64,000 bases of DNA, taken from contig NZ_ATWV01000001.1 in NCBI RefSeq assembly GCF_000421345.1, forward strand, positions 1 to 64,000. The letters run 5' to 3'. The translations under genes were made by a program, and so were the position numbers. This stretch comes from Treponema bryantii NK4A124. Its GTDB lineage: Bacteria; Spirochaetota; Spirochaetia; Treponematales; Treponemataceae. This document shows positions 32,937 to 40,675 of the stretch, in pieces. Within the stretch, counting starts at the first letter, position 1; each line of letters starts with the position of its first letter. Under the pieces are notes generated by a model that had not been told where the DNA came from, searched no databases, and saw only the letters and a program-made list of their open reading frames with translations.

Positions 32937-34097
32937 ATGAATAATTCAAATAATATGGATAACAAAACTTCATATCAGGCAGAACTTTTTTCAAACCGAT
33001 TACGAAGAAAATATAAAGAGCTCCGTAAGCAGATGCGCAAAAATCGCGTAAGCTGCTACAGATTATATGACAGAGATATTCCAGAAGTGCCGGTTTCGCT
33101 TGATTTATACGAGTTTTTACCGGATGGAGTTGATTCAGTCCTCGAAGCGGCTCGCTTTATGTCAGCCCAGAATGAAAGACTTTCTGCAAATGACCCGGTC
33201 ATAGAAAAAGAAATTAAAGAACGCACCTGGGCCGTACTTTATTTATATGAACGTCCTTACGAAAAAGCTGATGAAGAAGAAACTTTATGGCTTGATGCAA
33301 TGGCAAAAGCTGCCGCAGACATACTTGGAATTGATATAAGCCACATAATCAAAAAATCCCGCGGACACAAGAGCCACAAGGATGACGACCAGTACAACAA
33401 AACCTGTCATGCTGAACTTGTTTCAGCATCTCCTGTTGAAGGCCTCGTACTGGAACAGGGCCAGCTCTTCCGTCTGGACCTTACAAGCTACCTGGACACA
33501 GGACTCTTCTTTGACCACAGGCCTCTTCGAGCCACAGTTCGCGACAACTGCAGCAAAAAAAGAGTTTTAAATCTATTCTGTTATACAGGAAGTTTTTCTG
33601 TTTATGCAGCCCAAGGTAACGCAAGCTATGTTGAATCAGTTGATTTATCGAACACTTATCTTGCCTGGGCAAAAGATAATATGAAATTAAATGGCTTTAC
33701 TGATAAAAAGAAATATGATTTTACCCGTGCAGACTGTCAGGTCTTTTTACAGGAAAAAGCAGTTGCAGCAAAAGGTGGAAAGCTTGCAGCTGAAGAGCTT
33801 TATGATTTGATTATTCTAGACCCGCCAACTTTTTCAAACAGCAAGGCAACAAGCGATGTTCTTGATATTAACCGTGACTGGCCTCAGCTGGTAAAGGATT
33901 GTCTGAATATTCTGGCACCGAGCGGAAGGCTCTACTTCTCTACAAACTCAGAAAGAATAAAGTTTGATATCAGTAAGATCCCTCCAAAAACTGCAGCTGG
34001 CTCCGAGTTCACCTGGAAAGAAATTACAGAGCAGACAATTCCTGCAGACTATGAAGGTAAGAAACCACACAAGGTATGGACCTTCACGTTAAAATAA
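32937..34097 (+). CDS. RlmK-like class I SAM-dependent rRNA methyltransferase
   Basis: A 386-aa methyltransferase resembling the C-terminal (RlmK) half of E. coli RlmKL, which makes m7G2069 in 23S rRNA. The opening FSNRLRRKYKELRKQMRKNR, CYRLYDRDIPEVPVSLDLY and the core VLNLFCYTGSFSVYAAQGNA (SAM binding), DCQVF and LIILDPPTFSNSK are characteristic. Residues about 156-164 (CHAELVSAS) come from a palindromic repeat inserted in frame between the N-terminal part and the GQLFRLDLTSYLDTG strand. The site is a loop just before the catalytic domain, so activity may be kept. The substrate is inferred from family only. Confidence 0.85.
   Translation: MNNSNNMDNKTSYQAELFSNRLRRKYKELRKQMRKNRVSCYRLYDRDIPEVPVSLDLYEFLPDGVDSVLEAARFMSAQNERLSANDPVIEKEIKERTWAVLYLYERPYEKADEEETLWLDAMAKAAADILGIDISHIIKKSRGHKSHKDDDQYNKTCHAELVSASPVEGLVLEQGQLFRLDLTSYLDTGLFFDHRPLRATVRDNCSKKRVLNLFCYTGSFSVYAAQGNASYVESVDLSNTYLAWAKDNMKLNGFTDKKKYDFTRADCQVFLQEKAVAAKGGKLAAEELYDLIILDPPTFSNSKATSDVLDINRDWPQLVKDCLNILAPSGRLYFSTNSERIKFDISKIPPKTAAGSEFTWKEITEQTIPADYEGKKPHKVWTFTLK
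33406..33431. repeat. In-frame half palindromic repeat in the methyltransferase gene
   Basis: The 26 bases beginning GTCATGCTGAACTTGTTTCA match the first half of the repeats at 21811 and 53856 exactly. They are translated as CHAELVSAS without breaking the frame. Confidence 0.92.
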
Positions 34098-34154
34098 AGA
34101 TAATAAGTAGTTTTATTATTCAACTGAGATTCTTTTTTATGTGCTCGGAGTAAT

Positions 34155-34203
34155 AAAAAATGCCTTGGACAACATCATCCCCGTTGGCCAAGGCATTTTT
34201 TTT
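34155..34203. terminator. Bidirectional terminator after the methyltransferase gene
   Basis: AAAAAATGCCTTGG / CCAAGGCATTTTTTTT, a strong stem with A-run and T-run, suited to terminate both the methyltransferase and rpmE transcripts. Confidence 0.88.
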
Positions 34204-34217
34204 ACGTAAGAGCATAT

Positions 34218-34247
34218 AAAAAAGACGTCCAAACTGGAAGTCTTTTA
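34218..34247 (-). terminator. Second hairpin terminator of rpmE
   Basis: On the minus strand AAAAGACTTCC-AGTTT-GGACGTCTTTTTT forms a stem with one mismatch and a T-run, a few bases after the rpmE stop codon. Confidence 0.65.
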
Positions 34248-34252
34248 TAAAA

Positions 34253-34462
34253 CTACTTGTTGTCTTTAATTCCGTAGCGCTTGTTGAAGCGGTCAATACG
34301 ACCTGCAGTATCAACGAGCTTCTGCTTACCAGTATAGAATGGGTGGCAAGCTGAACAAATTTCAACGTGGATGTCTTTTACAGTTGAACGTGTTTCGATT
34401 ACATTACCGCAAACGCAGGTAATTTTTGTAAGCTGGTAGTCTGGGTGAATTCCCTTTTTCAT
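34253..34462 (-). CDS. rpmE: 50S ribosomal protein L31 (zinc type)
   Basis: A 69-aa L31 of the zinc-binding type: [40 protein letters not shown] and [20 protein letters not shown]. The cysteines CVC and CSAC bind zinc in the family. It lies downstream of rho, as in other treponemes, but has its own very strong promoter and a leader of about 125 bases. GGAGTTATAACA precedes the ATG. Confidence 0.97.
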   Translation of the reverse strand: MKKGIHPDYQLTKITCVCGNVIETRSTVKDIHVEICSACHPFYTGKQKLVDTAGRIDRFNKRYGIKDNK

Positions 34463-34491
34463 TGTTATAACTCCTATATTCTTGCCCGATA

Positions 34492-34560
34492 TTACGCCCG
34501 GCTGCCCCTGGCTTGTTCATTACGAACTTCCATCATTCCGCTACCGTCAACTAATTCCAT
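34492..34560 (-). CDS. Possible 22-codon leader ORF upstream of rpmE
   Basis: Within the rpmE leader there is an open frame [20 protein letters not shown] followed by RA and TAA. It has no convincing Shine-Dalgarno sequence; a GTG four codons upstream is in frame. The C-rich, G-rich end (GCCAGGGGCAGCCGGGC on the minus strand) could pair within the leader. It may be only chance, but its position between promoter and rpmE start suits a control element. Confidence 0.25.
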   Translation of the reverse strand: MELVDGSGMMEVRNEQARGSRA

Positions 34561-34592
34561 AAATAATATCACAAGATAAAAATGATTATATT

Positions 34593-34621
34593 ATTATAAA
34601 AAAAACAATACATATAGTCAA
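34593..34621 (-). promoter_or_regulatory. Promoter of rpmE
   Basis: On the minus strand TTGACT-N17-TATAAT, with a predicted start near 34586, giving a leader of about 125 bases before the rpmE ATG. Confidence 0.8.
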
Positions 34622-34639
34622 TATTGCTTGTGTTATTCT

Positions 34640-36415
34640 TTATTCTATTCCCGCGGTGCCTGCATTCATACTTGCGAGGAAGGCCTCGTTGGTCTTGCTC
34701 TTCTTCATGCGGTCGAGGATGAGTTCTGTAATATCGACATCTTCCATCGGGTTAAGAACCTTGCGCAGAATCCAGATTTTCTGGAGCTCAGTTTCTGTAA
34801 GGAGAAGTTCCTCTTTACGGGTACCAGATTTTTTGATGTTGATAGCCGGGAAGAGACGGCGTTCAGCAAGCTTGCGGTCCAGGTCGATTTCTGAGTTACC
34901 GGTTCCCTTGAACTCTTCAAAGATAACTTCATCCATGCGGGAACCGGTTTCAATCAAGGCTGTAGAAATGATTGTAAGAGAACCACCCTCTTCTACATTA
35001 CGTGCAGCACCAAAGAAGCGTTTTGGCTTAAAGAGAGCGTTAGAGTCAACACCACCAGAAAGTACTTTACCAGAAGTCTGAACTGTCTGGTTGTAAGCGC
35101 GGGCAAGACGGGTAATTGAGTCAAGAAGGATTACAACATCACGCTTATGCTCTACAAGACGCTTTGCCTTCTCAAGTACCATTTCTGCAACCTGAACGTG
35201 GCGGGTAGCCTGCTCATCAAAGGTAGAAGAAATAACTTCACCCTTGATTGCGCGTTCCATTTCTGTAACTTCCTCAGGACGCTCATCAATCAAAAGAACG
35301 ATTAGATATACTTCGGGGTTGTTTGTTGTGATTGCATTTGCAATTTTCTGCATAAGGATTGTCTTACCGGCTTTTGGAGGCGCAACAATCAAAAGACGCT
35401 GACCTTTACCAATTGGTGCAAAGAGATCTACGATACGTGTTGAAACTTCTGTTGAAACAGTTTCAAGACGAAGCTTTTCATTTGGATAAAGCGGTGTAAG
35501 ATTCTCAAAAGGAACGCGGGTCTGTGCTACGCGAGGTTCGTCATAGTTGATTTTTTCAATGCGAAGCAGAGCAAAGAAACGCTCGCCTTCTTTTGGAGAA
35601 CGAGTCTGTCCGTAAACTGTATCACCTGTTTTAAGATTGAAAAGACGAATCTGACTAGGGCTGATATAAATATCATCAGGACCTGGAAGATAAGAGTTCT
35701 GAGGGCTGCGTAAGAAACCATAACCGTCAGGCAAAATCTCAAGAGAACCTTCTGCAAAAATAATTCCACCGTGTTCTGTATGAGCTTTAAGAATTACAAA
35801 AATCAAATCCTGCTTTTTCATAGGAGCAAGATCGTCGGCAGTAAAGCCATACTGAATTGCCCGCTCACGAAGTTCTGGCATAGATTCTTTTGTAAGTTCA
35901 TTAATCAAAAGTCGTGGCTTATTTGCATTTTCCTCAGCAGCAGCGGCAGCCTCGGCAGCCATCATTTCTGCAACCTCAGGACTAGGAGGTGTATAAGAAC
36001 CACGACCATAAGGCTTACGCATTCCAGGACCTTTTCTATTAAAGTTATTTCTGTTCTGATTATTCTGATAACGGTAATTATTATTGTTATTAAAGTGCTT
36101 TTCTTCTGACGGAGTTTGAGGTGCCTGAGCAGCCCCTTGATTTTCTTCTGTTTCTTCTGTCTTTTTTACAACACGGCGTTTCTTTACGATAACCTTTCCA
36201 GCTTCCTGCCCTTCTTCATTCTGTTCACCAGAAGAACTTTCTTCAACTGTTTCGGAAGCTGTTTCTGCCGGGGCTTCTGAATGCTCTTCTGTAGCCGGCG
36301 CTTCGTTTTGTGTTTCAGGTTCATTAGAACCAAAATCAAGTGTAGCCTGTGCTTCTTCTGCAGGCTCCTGTGCTGCGTTTTCGTCTGTTGTACGACGTTT
36401 TCTTAATGCTGCCAT
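34640..36415 (-). CDS. rho: Transcription termination factor Rho with long N-terminal insert
   Basis: A 591-aa Rho hexamer subunit. The first 160 residues are a low-complexity extension: Glu/Ala-rich, then [12 protein letters not shown], then Asn/Arg-rich [20 protein letters not shown] and GRGSYTPP. The Rho-N domain ([18 protein letters not shown]), the RNA-binding cold-shock domain ([36 protein letters not shown]), Walker [16 protein letters not shown], Walker [18 protein letters not shown] and the secondary-site loop [20 protein letters not shown] follow. Extensions of this kind in other bacteria bind RNA and alter termination. The gene has a strong promoter and a leader with a hairpin. Confidence 0.96.
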   Translation of the reverse strand: MAALRKRRTTDENAAQEPAEEAQATLDFGSNEPETQNEAPATEEHSEAPAETASETVEESSSGEQNEEGQEAGKVIVKKRRVVKKTEETEENQGAAQAPQTPSEEKHFNNNNNYRYQNNQNRNNFNRKGPGMRKPYGRGSYTPPSPEVAEMMAAEAAAAAEENANKPRLLINELTKESMPELRERAIQYGFTADDLAPMKKQDLIFVILKAHTEHGGIIFAEGSLEILPDGYGFLRSPQNSYLPGPDDIYISPSQIRLFNLKTGDTVYGQTRSPKEGERFFALLRIEKINYDEPRVAQTRVPFENLTPLYPNEKLRLETVSTEVSTRIVDLFAPIGKGQRLLIVAPPKAGKTILMQKIANAITTNNPEVYLIVLLIDERPEEVTEMERAIKGEVISSTFDEQATRHVQVAEMVLEKAKRLVEHKRDVVILLDSITRLARAYNQTVQTSGKVLSGGVDSNALFKPKRFFGAARNVEEGGSLTIISTALIETGSRMDEVIFEEFKGTGNSEIDLDRKLAERRLFPAINIKKSGTRKEELLLTETELQKIWILRKVLNPMEDVDITELILDRMKKSKTNEAFLASMNAGTAGIE

Positions 36416-36502
36416 TAAAAAATCCTCATGATAAATTGTAATTAGATTTTGATTTTATTTATAATAAAAAAATTAAAAAACACCAGATTTATTTGATTTT
36501 TT

Positions 36503-36528
36503 GGGACAGACAAGATAGAAAATGTCCC
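36503..36528. promoter_or_regulatory. Leader hairpin of rho
   Basis: GGGACA ... TGTCCC with a 14-base loop lies about 5 bases after the predicted rho start. On the plus strand it follows a T-run rather than preceding one, so a terminator role is unlikely. Rho genes are often autoregulated at the leader, so a control role is possible. Confidence 0.4.
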
Positions 36529-36537
36529 GATAGTTTT

Positions 36538-36566
36538 ATTATCATCCTTTTTTAAATTTCTGTCAA
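36538..36566 (-). promoter_or_regulatory. Promoter of rho
   Basis: On the minus strand TTGACA-N17-GATAAT, with a predicted leader of about 115 bases. Confidence 0.75.
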
Positions 36567-36594
36567 GTCGGCTTTTTTTTTGCTGATTTTTAGG

Positions 36595-37026
36595 CTACTT
36601 TATAACATCACTGTGAATAATCATAGCCTGCTTATATTCTGAAGATGCTACAGAGAACAAGTCAACATCAGGTTCCTTATCAAGCATATTTACATCACCG
36701 CTGAACTCAACGTTATTTGCAATCCTGATTCTTGCAGTTGTAATATTTCCATTTACTTTACTGCCAGAACAGATTTCTACACGCTCTGCAGCATTCATAT
36801 CACCAGAAACATTGCCACCGGCAACGATAATTGAATTTGCATCAATTTTATCAACCTTACAAACTGAATTCTTTGCAATTTCAAGATCACCTGTAGGTGC
36901 ATTAATCTTTCCGCTGAATTTGCCAGTAATTACAAGACGATCGCTGAATTCAAGAACTCCATCAAATTCTGTTTCTTCACCAAAAACTGTAATATTTCTT
37001 TTTTCGATTTCGTTTTTTTCAGCCAT
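36595..37026 (-). CDS. Bactofilin-family polymer-forming protein
   Basis: A 143-aa bactofilin. A short tail leads into a beta-helix of repeated strands: EFDGVLEFSDRLVITGKFSG, GDLEIAKNSVCKVDKIDANS, IIVAGGNVSGDMNAAERVEI and NITTARIRIANNVEFSGDVN. Bactofilins polymerise without nucleotide and act as scaffolds in cell shape and envelope biogenesis. The gene begins 14 bases after lnt and belongs to the HU-lnt-bactofilin operon. Confidence 0.9.
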   Translation of the reverse strand: MAEKNEIEKRNITVFGEETEFDGVLEFSDRLVITGKFSGKINAPTGDLEIAKNSVCKVDKIDANSIIVAGGNVSGDMNAAERVEICSGSKVNGNITTARIRIANNVEFSGDVNMLDKEPDVDLFSVASSEYKQAMIIHSDVIK

Positions 37027-37040
37027 CAGTTCACCTGTAA

Positions 37041-38729
37041 TTATTTATTTCTAATTATTTTAATTATAACAATAATCGATTGTATAAGCAATATAAATGC
37101 ACTTATGACCACAGCTGCAATTCCGGCTGCATCACCGCTTCTCGTAAACAAAGTAAGCTTATTGCCGGAAATAAGCGGTACTTTCCCAATTATATAAGCC
37201 TGACAGAATTCAGGAGCAGCTTTTTCAATTACTCCATTTGTATTAATTATACAGGTAACACCACTTGCTGTACTTCTTACAGCTGGAACTCCATTTTCTA
37301 CACATCGGAAAACCGCCATTGCAAGATGCTGTCTCTGACAGGGAATGCTATTTGACCAGGAATCATTACTTAAATTAAAAAAGCATCTGGATCCATTCAA
37401 TACCATTTTACGACATATTGTACTGAAGGTATCTTCGAAGCATATTGGTGTAGAAAACTTTAATCCCCGGTAATCAAATACTGAATATTCATCACCTTTT
37501 TCCCACATATGTGTATTGCCATTAAGGAGCTTTACATATAGAAGCGGAAAAATATGTTTCATGGGAAAGCTTTCTGTAAATGGCACAAGTTTGATTTTTG
37601 AATAAATACCCGGCTCAGGCGGATGAACATTTTTTCCCGATTCAAAAACCAGAGCACTGTTGTATTGAATTTTTTCTGCAGATTTAAATTCTACCTGATG
37701 TGCATTTCCCGTTATGAAAACTGCATTGTTTTCATCAAAAAAGTTTAAAAGTTGAGAAACCAGCATAAAGCGACGGACATCTGTACCATAATCATAATTA
37801 TACACAATCGATGGTGCGACTGCTGTTTCAGGCCATATTATAAAATCAATATCGTTTGAAAGAGCCTGAGCTTCCTCCGTTAACTGAATCAGATTTTTTA
37901 CATTTTTTGAATATTCTTCTATTCCATTTTTCCATGGGCTTTCATTATTTTGAATGGCTGCTACCGTAACGTATTTATCGTAATTATTCTGATGAATACT
38001 CAAATAACCATAAATGATTGAAGAAATGAAAAGAAAACTCCAGACTGCTCCGCAAAAATAAGTCAATTTCAATGATGTGACTGCAAGAGCCTGTTCTTTT
38101 TTTACATAAGCAGAAATATGAGACTTTCTTGTTGAATCAACAGTATTCAGTAATCTGTGTTTTTCCTGTTTTTTGTAAATCAAACTGAATAAAAAGGCTG
38201 ATGGAAAAATTACTATCATATTTAAACCAAATACTCCAGTAAGAGAGGTGATTTGTATAAGGTTTATAAACTTCCACTGAGTATAGGCTGTAACTCCATA
38301 GCTTATACCAAAAAAGCCTAGTGTCTTAAGGTATTCATAAGCACAGATACAAAAAAACTGTAAAAGCCAGCCGTTTTTAATACTTATTATATCTGCCCAT
38401 TTTAAAACCAGAAAGAAGAAAGCACAGATTATCATATAACCTGTGCAGAGAATTATAAGACCAAGTGGATGAAAAGACTGCAGCCAGTATCCGGTAAGCC
38501 CATAGGCTATTACTCCGTATAGAGCTCCATATATAAGAGCTTCTCCTAAGCTGCTTTTTTTAATCAAATATAAAACAGGAAAATAACTGAACCAGGCAAG
38601 AAAACTACAGCCGTCGTCAAAAAAAATATTTGGTCTTGCCAGCCAGAATAAAAGACAGGCAATTATTAATAAAATAATTCTGGGAAGAATAGTTTTACAG
38701 GCAGGAAGATTACTTGTATTCTTTTTCAT
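37041..38729 (-). CDS. lnt: Apolipoprotein N-acyltransferase
   Basis: A 562-aa inner-membrane enzyme that adds the third acyl chain to lipoproteins. About seven N-terminal transmembrane helices (about 12-245) precede a nitrilase-like domain with the expected triad: Glu301 (IWPETAVAPS), a lysine at 378 or 380 (SKIKLVPFTESFP) and Cys430 (STPICFEDTF). A final helix anchors the C-terminus (AGIAAVVISAFILLIQSIIV). The start overlaps the HU-gene stop as ATGA. Spirochaetes are lipoprotein-rich, so this enzyme is expected. Confidence 0.92.
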   Translation of the reverse strand: MKKNTSNLPACKTILPRIILLIIACLLFWLARPNIFFDDGCSFLAWFSYFPVLYLIKKSSLGEALIYGALYGVIAYGLTGYWLQSFHPLGLIILCTGYMIICAFFFLVLKWADIISIKNGWLLQFFCICAYEYLKTLGFFGISYGVTAYTQWKFINLIQITSLTGVFGLNMIVIFPSAFLFSLIYKKQEKHRLLNTVDSTRKSHISAYVKKEQALAVTSLKLTYFCGAVWSFLFISSIIYGYLSIHQNNYDKYVTVAAIQNNESPWKNGIEEYSKNVKNLIQLTEEAQALSNDIDFIIWPETAVAPSIVYNYDYGTDVRRFMLVSQLLNFFDENNAVFITGNAHQVEFKSAEKIQYNSALVFESGKNVHPPEPGIYSKIKLVPFTESFPMKHIFPLLYVKLLNGNTHMWEKGDEYSVFDYRGLKFSTPICFEDTFSTICRKMVLNGSRCFFNLSNDSWSNSIPCQRQHLAMAVFRCVENGVPAVRSTASGVTCIINTNGVIEKAAPEFCQAYIIGKVPLISGNKLTLFTRSGDAAGIAAVVISAFILLIQSIIVIIKIIRNK

Positions 38730-39031
38730 TTTTTCTTTAGATTCCAGAGTTTCTCTTTCAGAATCTGACCTGCACGGAAAGCAGCAACATAATGAGGTTC
38801 TACCTTAAAGGTTTCGCCAGTTTTTGGATTTCTAGCAGAAGAACGGCCTTTTCTAAGTCTTGCTTCAAAGGTACCAAAACCACGTAATTCTATAGTATTA
38901 CCCTTTTCAAGATATTCTCTTGTATGTAATAGAAAACTGTCTATTACTTTTTGAATATTCTGTTTTTCAATATCAGTTGATTTATAAACTGCATCTATCA
39001 GGTCACTTTTTGTTACCTTTATTTCAGACAT
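38726..39031 (-). CDS. HU/IHF-family DNA-binding protein
   Basis: A 101-aa histone-like protein: KVTKSDLIDAVYKSTDIEKQ, FLLHTREYLEKGNTIELRGF and FEARLRKGRSSARNPKTGET, the last being the DNA-binding arm. It then ends in YVAAFRAGQILKEKLWN. It bends or compacts DNA. It heads the operon with lnt and bactofilin and follows an AGGAGAAATAGTAA ribosome-binding site. The subtype, HU or IHF, is not decided. Confidence 0.93.
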   Translation of the reverse strand: MSEIKVTKSDLIDAVYKSTDIEKQNIQKVIDSFLLHTREYLEKGNTIELRGFGTFEARLRKGRSSARNPKTGETFKVEPHYVAAFRAGQILKEKLWNLKKK

Positions 39032-39082
39032 TTACTATTTCTCCTGACTTTTTCAATTTATGAATACATTTTCAGTATAAAA

Positions 39083-39112
39083 AAAACCAGTTGATTTAAT
39101 CAACTGGTTTTT
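39083..39112. terminator. Terminator of rpsT
   Basis: AAAAAACCAGTTGA-TTTAA-TCAACTGGTTTTT, a 12-bp stem with A and T runs, 22 bases beyond the rpsT stop codon. Confidence 0.88.
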
Positions 39113-39133
39113 CATAAGCATTAATCAAAAATG

Positions 39134-39409
39134 TTATTTTGCTGCGAATGTAGCATTGTAAAGATTCATCATTCTTGACTTTTTGCGAGACACAGCATTT
39201 CTCTTCAAAACACCCTTGCTGCGAGCGCTGTCGAGTTCTTTCTGAAGCTGCTTGTATTTTTCTTCAGCAAGTTTCTGATCTTTAGCCTGAACTGCTTCTA
39301 CAAACTGCTTTGCATAAGTTCTGCAAGTGCTTTTGATTGCTTTATTATGAAGTCTGCGAACTTCGCTCTGTGCGTGTCTTTTCTCTGCAGATGATTTTTT
39401 GCCTGCCAA
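39134..39409 (-). CDS. rpsT: 30S ribosomal protein S20
   Basis: A 91-aa S20: AGKKSSAEKRHAQSEVRRLH, NKAIKSTCRTYAKQFVEAVQ and SARSKGVLKRNAVSRKKSRM are typical. The start codon is TTG, with GGGGG six bases upstream; no ATG is available before the first conserved residues. E. coli rpsT also starts with UUG, and there the weak start is part of S20 autoregulation. It has a strong promoter and its own terminator and is a one-gene unit. Confidence 0.93.
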   Translation of the reverse strand: MAGKKSSAEKRHAQSEVRRLHNKAIKSTCRTYAKQFVEAVQAKDQKLAEEKYKQLQKELDSARSKGVLKRNAVSRKKSRMMNLYNATFAAK

Positions 39410-39445
39410 TTGGAGACCCCCAAAAAATATAGTTAACTGTCATTC

Positions 39446-39474
39446 ATAGTATCAAATTACATATTTTGTGTCAA
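39446..39474 (-). promoter_or_regulatory. Promoter of rpsT
   Basis: On the minus strand TTGACA-N17-TACTAT, with a predicted start about 30 bases before the TTG codon. Confidence 0.75.
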
Positions 39475-39504
39475 TGAAAGTTTTGAATTTTTGGACTTGA
39501 ATTA

Positions 39505-39533
39505 TTGACACTAGCGCATTATCTCATTATTAT
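39505..39533 (+). promoter_or_regulatory. Promoter of the small zinc-ribbon gene
   Basis: TTGACA-N17-TATTAT, with a predicted start about 25 bases before the ATG at 39566. Confidence 0.75.
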
Positions 39534-39565
39534 ATTTGATACGAATATTCGATTGGAGGCACATA

Positions 39566-39739
39566 ATGGCTGGAGCTAGTAAAAACTCTCGTACAACTGT
39601 TGCAACACAAAAATTCATTTGCCCTGACTGTGGTGGCGAAATCATAATGAAAACAATGATTGAAAATGGCAGACTTAGAAATCAGGCAGAATGCCAGAAA
39701 TGCAAACGTGTTGAAAGAAGACCAAAGGATTTCAAATAA
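39566..39739 (+). CDS. Small zinc-ribbon protein (57 aa)
   Basis: A 57-aa basic protein: MAGASKNSRTTVATQKFICP then CGGEIIMKTMIENGRLRNQA and ECQKCKRVERRPKDFK. The paired CPDC and CQKC knuckles form a zinc ribbon. The ATG 7 bases after GGAGG is chosen. Its size, basic tail, strong promoter and position opposite rpsT suggest a ribosome- or RNA-associated protein. It does not match L33 or L32, whose spacing and sequences differ. I know of no assigned function. Confidence 0.8.
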   Translation: MAGASKNSRTTVATQKFICPDCGGEIIMKTMIENGRLRNQAECQKCKRVERRPKDFK

Positions 39740-39770
39740 TCCAAGGTATTAGATTTTACTACTATGTGAA

Positions 39771-39858
39771 TACGGTGGTTGAGTGCCCGAAGGGTATATC
39801 GAAACCACCGTATTTTTATTTAACTATGGTTTCGATACGGCTTCGCCTACTCAACCAT
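39771..39858. repeat. Two palindromic repeats, GGTGGTTGAG...CGAAACCACC family
   Basis: TACGGTGGTTGAG...CGAAACCACCGTA (39771-39812) and, in reverse order, ATGGTTTCGATACGG-CTTCG-CCTACTCAACCAT (39826-39858). The two units are inverted relative to each other and fill the gap between two convergent genes, where they could also terminate transcription. Confidence 0.9.
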
Positions 39859-39863
39859 CGTTT

Positions 39864-40625
39864 TTATTTCTTATTTGCTGGTAATTGTCGCCAGTATTCA
39901 ATCTGCTGCTGCATTAAAATACGCGATTCTTCAAGAATTGCATTGCAGTCTTCCTTACTTTTTGGCGGCTCATAAATTTTAAGAATCTTAACTCTGTAAC
40001 AGCCGTTTTTAAGATTTGTTATAAGCTTACGTAAATCTCTAAGCTGCCAGCCGCCATCAAGAGCACATACAACTACAGGCAGACCTGTAGATTCTGTAAG
40101 CTGACGGAAACCTGCAGAAAAAAACTTTCCAACATTTCCGTCACGTGTGCGTGAACCTTCCGGAAAGAGAATAGGCACCTGATTACGCTCTACTACCTTT
40201 TTCCCAAATTCTGAAATATAACGCATTGCTTCCATTGGTTTTGCCTTGCGAGGAACAAGACAATGTTCCTGAGCACGCAGCATTTCGGATACGAGCGGTA
40301 TATGACGTCCAAGAGTATCCTTTGCAATAAAGCGTACAGACTTATCGCGTAAAAAGTTCATAAAGAGAGGAATATCCAGAAGACTCTGATGATTTGCAAT
40401 AATTATAAAGTTTTCCGGAAGTTCATCCTTTTTATTATCATAACCCCAGAAATGAAAGTGTCTGTAAGTATATACAATTGCAAAAAGCCTTGGTGCAAGA
40501 ACTCTAACAATATAATCTGAAATTCTGACACTCAGTTTTTTGCTTACAGGATACGCAAGAATATTTGCAAAGCTGGCGGGAATTACCATTGAAAATAAGC
40601 ACAAAATAGTCAGAAAATGAGACAT
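39864..40625 (-). CDS. plsC: 1-acyl-sn-glycerol-3-phosphate acyltransferase
   Basis: A 253-aa acyltransferase of phospholipid synthesis. The catalytic HX4D motif is in IIANHQSLLDIPLFM, the substrate motif in ILFPEGSRTRDGNVGKF, and VRFIAKDTLGRHIPLVSEML and GLPVVVCALDGG follow the family order. A hydrophobic N-terminus (FLTILCLFSMVIPASFANIL) anchors it in the inner membrane. It follows dinG by 50 bases on the same strand. Confidence 0.92.
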   Translation of the reverse strand: MSHFLTILCLFSMVIPASFANILAYPVSKKLSVRISDYIVRVLAPRLFAIVYTYRHFHFWGYDNKKDELPENFIIIANHQSLLDIPLFMNFLRDKSVRFIAKDTLGRHIPLVSEMLRAQEHCLVPRKAKPMEAMRYISEFGKKVVERNQVPILFPEGSRTRDGNVGKFFSAGFRQLTESTGLPVVVCALDGGWQLRDLRKLITNLKNGCYRVKILKIYEPPKSKEDCNAILEESRILMQQQIEYWRQLPANKK

Positions 40626-40675
40626 AAAAGCTCCAGATCATTTATTATATATTTGTATAAGATTATACTTTATTT

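Noticed and set aside
34120-34365. 81-codon minus-strand frame overlapping rpmE
   Set aside because: It runs through the rpmE coding region in another frame and through both terminators; L31 is certain in the chosen frame.
39566-39739. Ribosomal protein L33
   Set aside because: The size and zinc knuckles suggested L33, but the cysteine spacing and the flanking sequence do not match L33 of either type.
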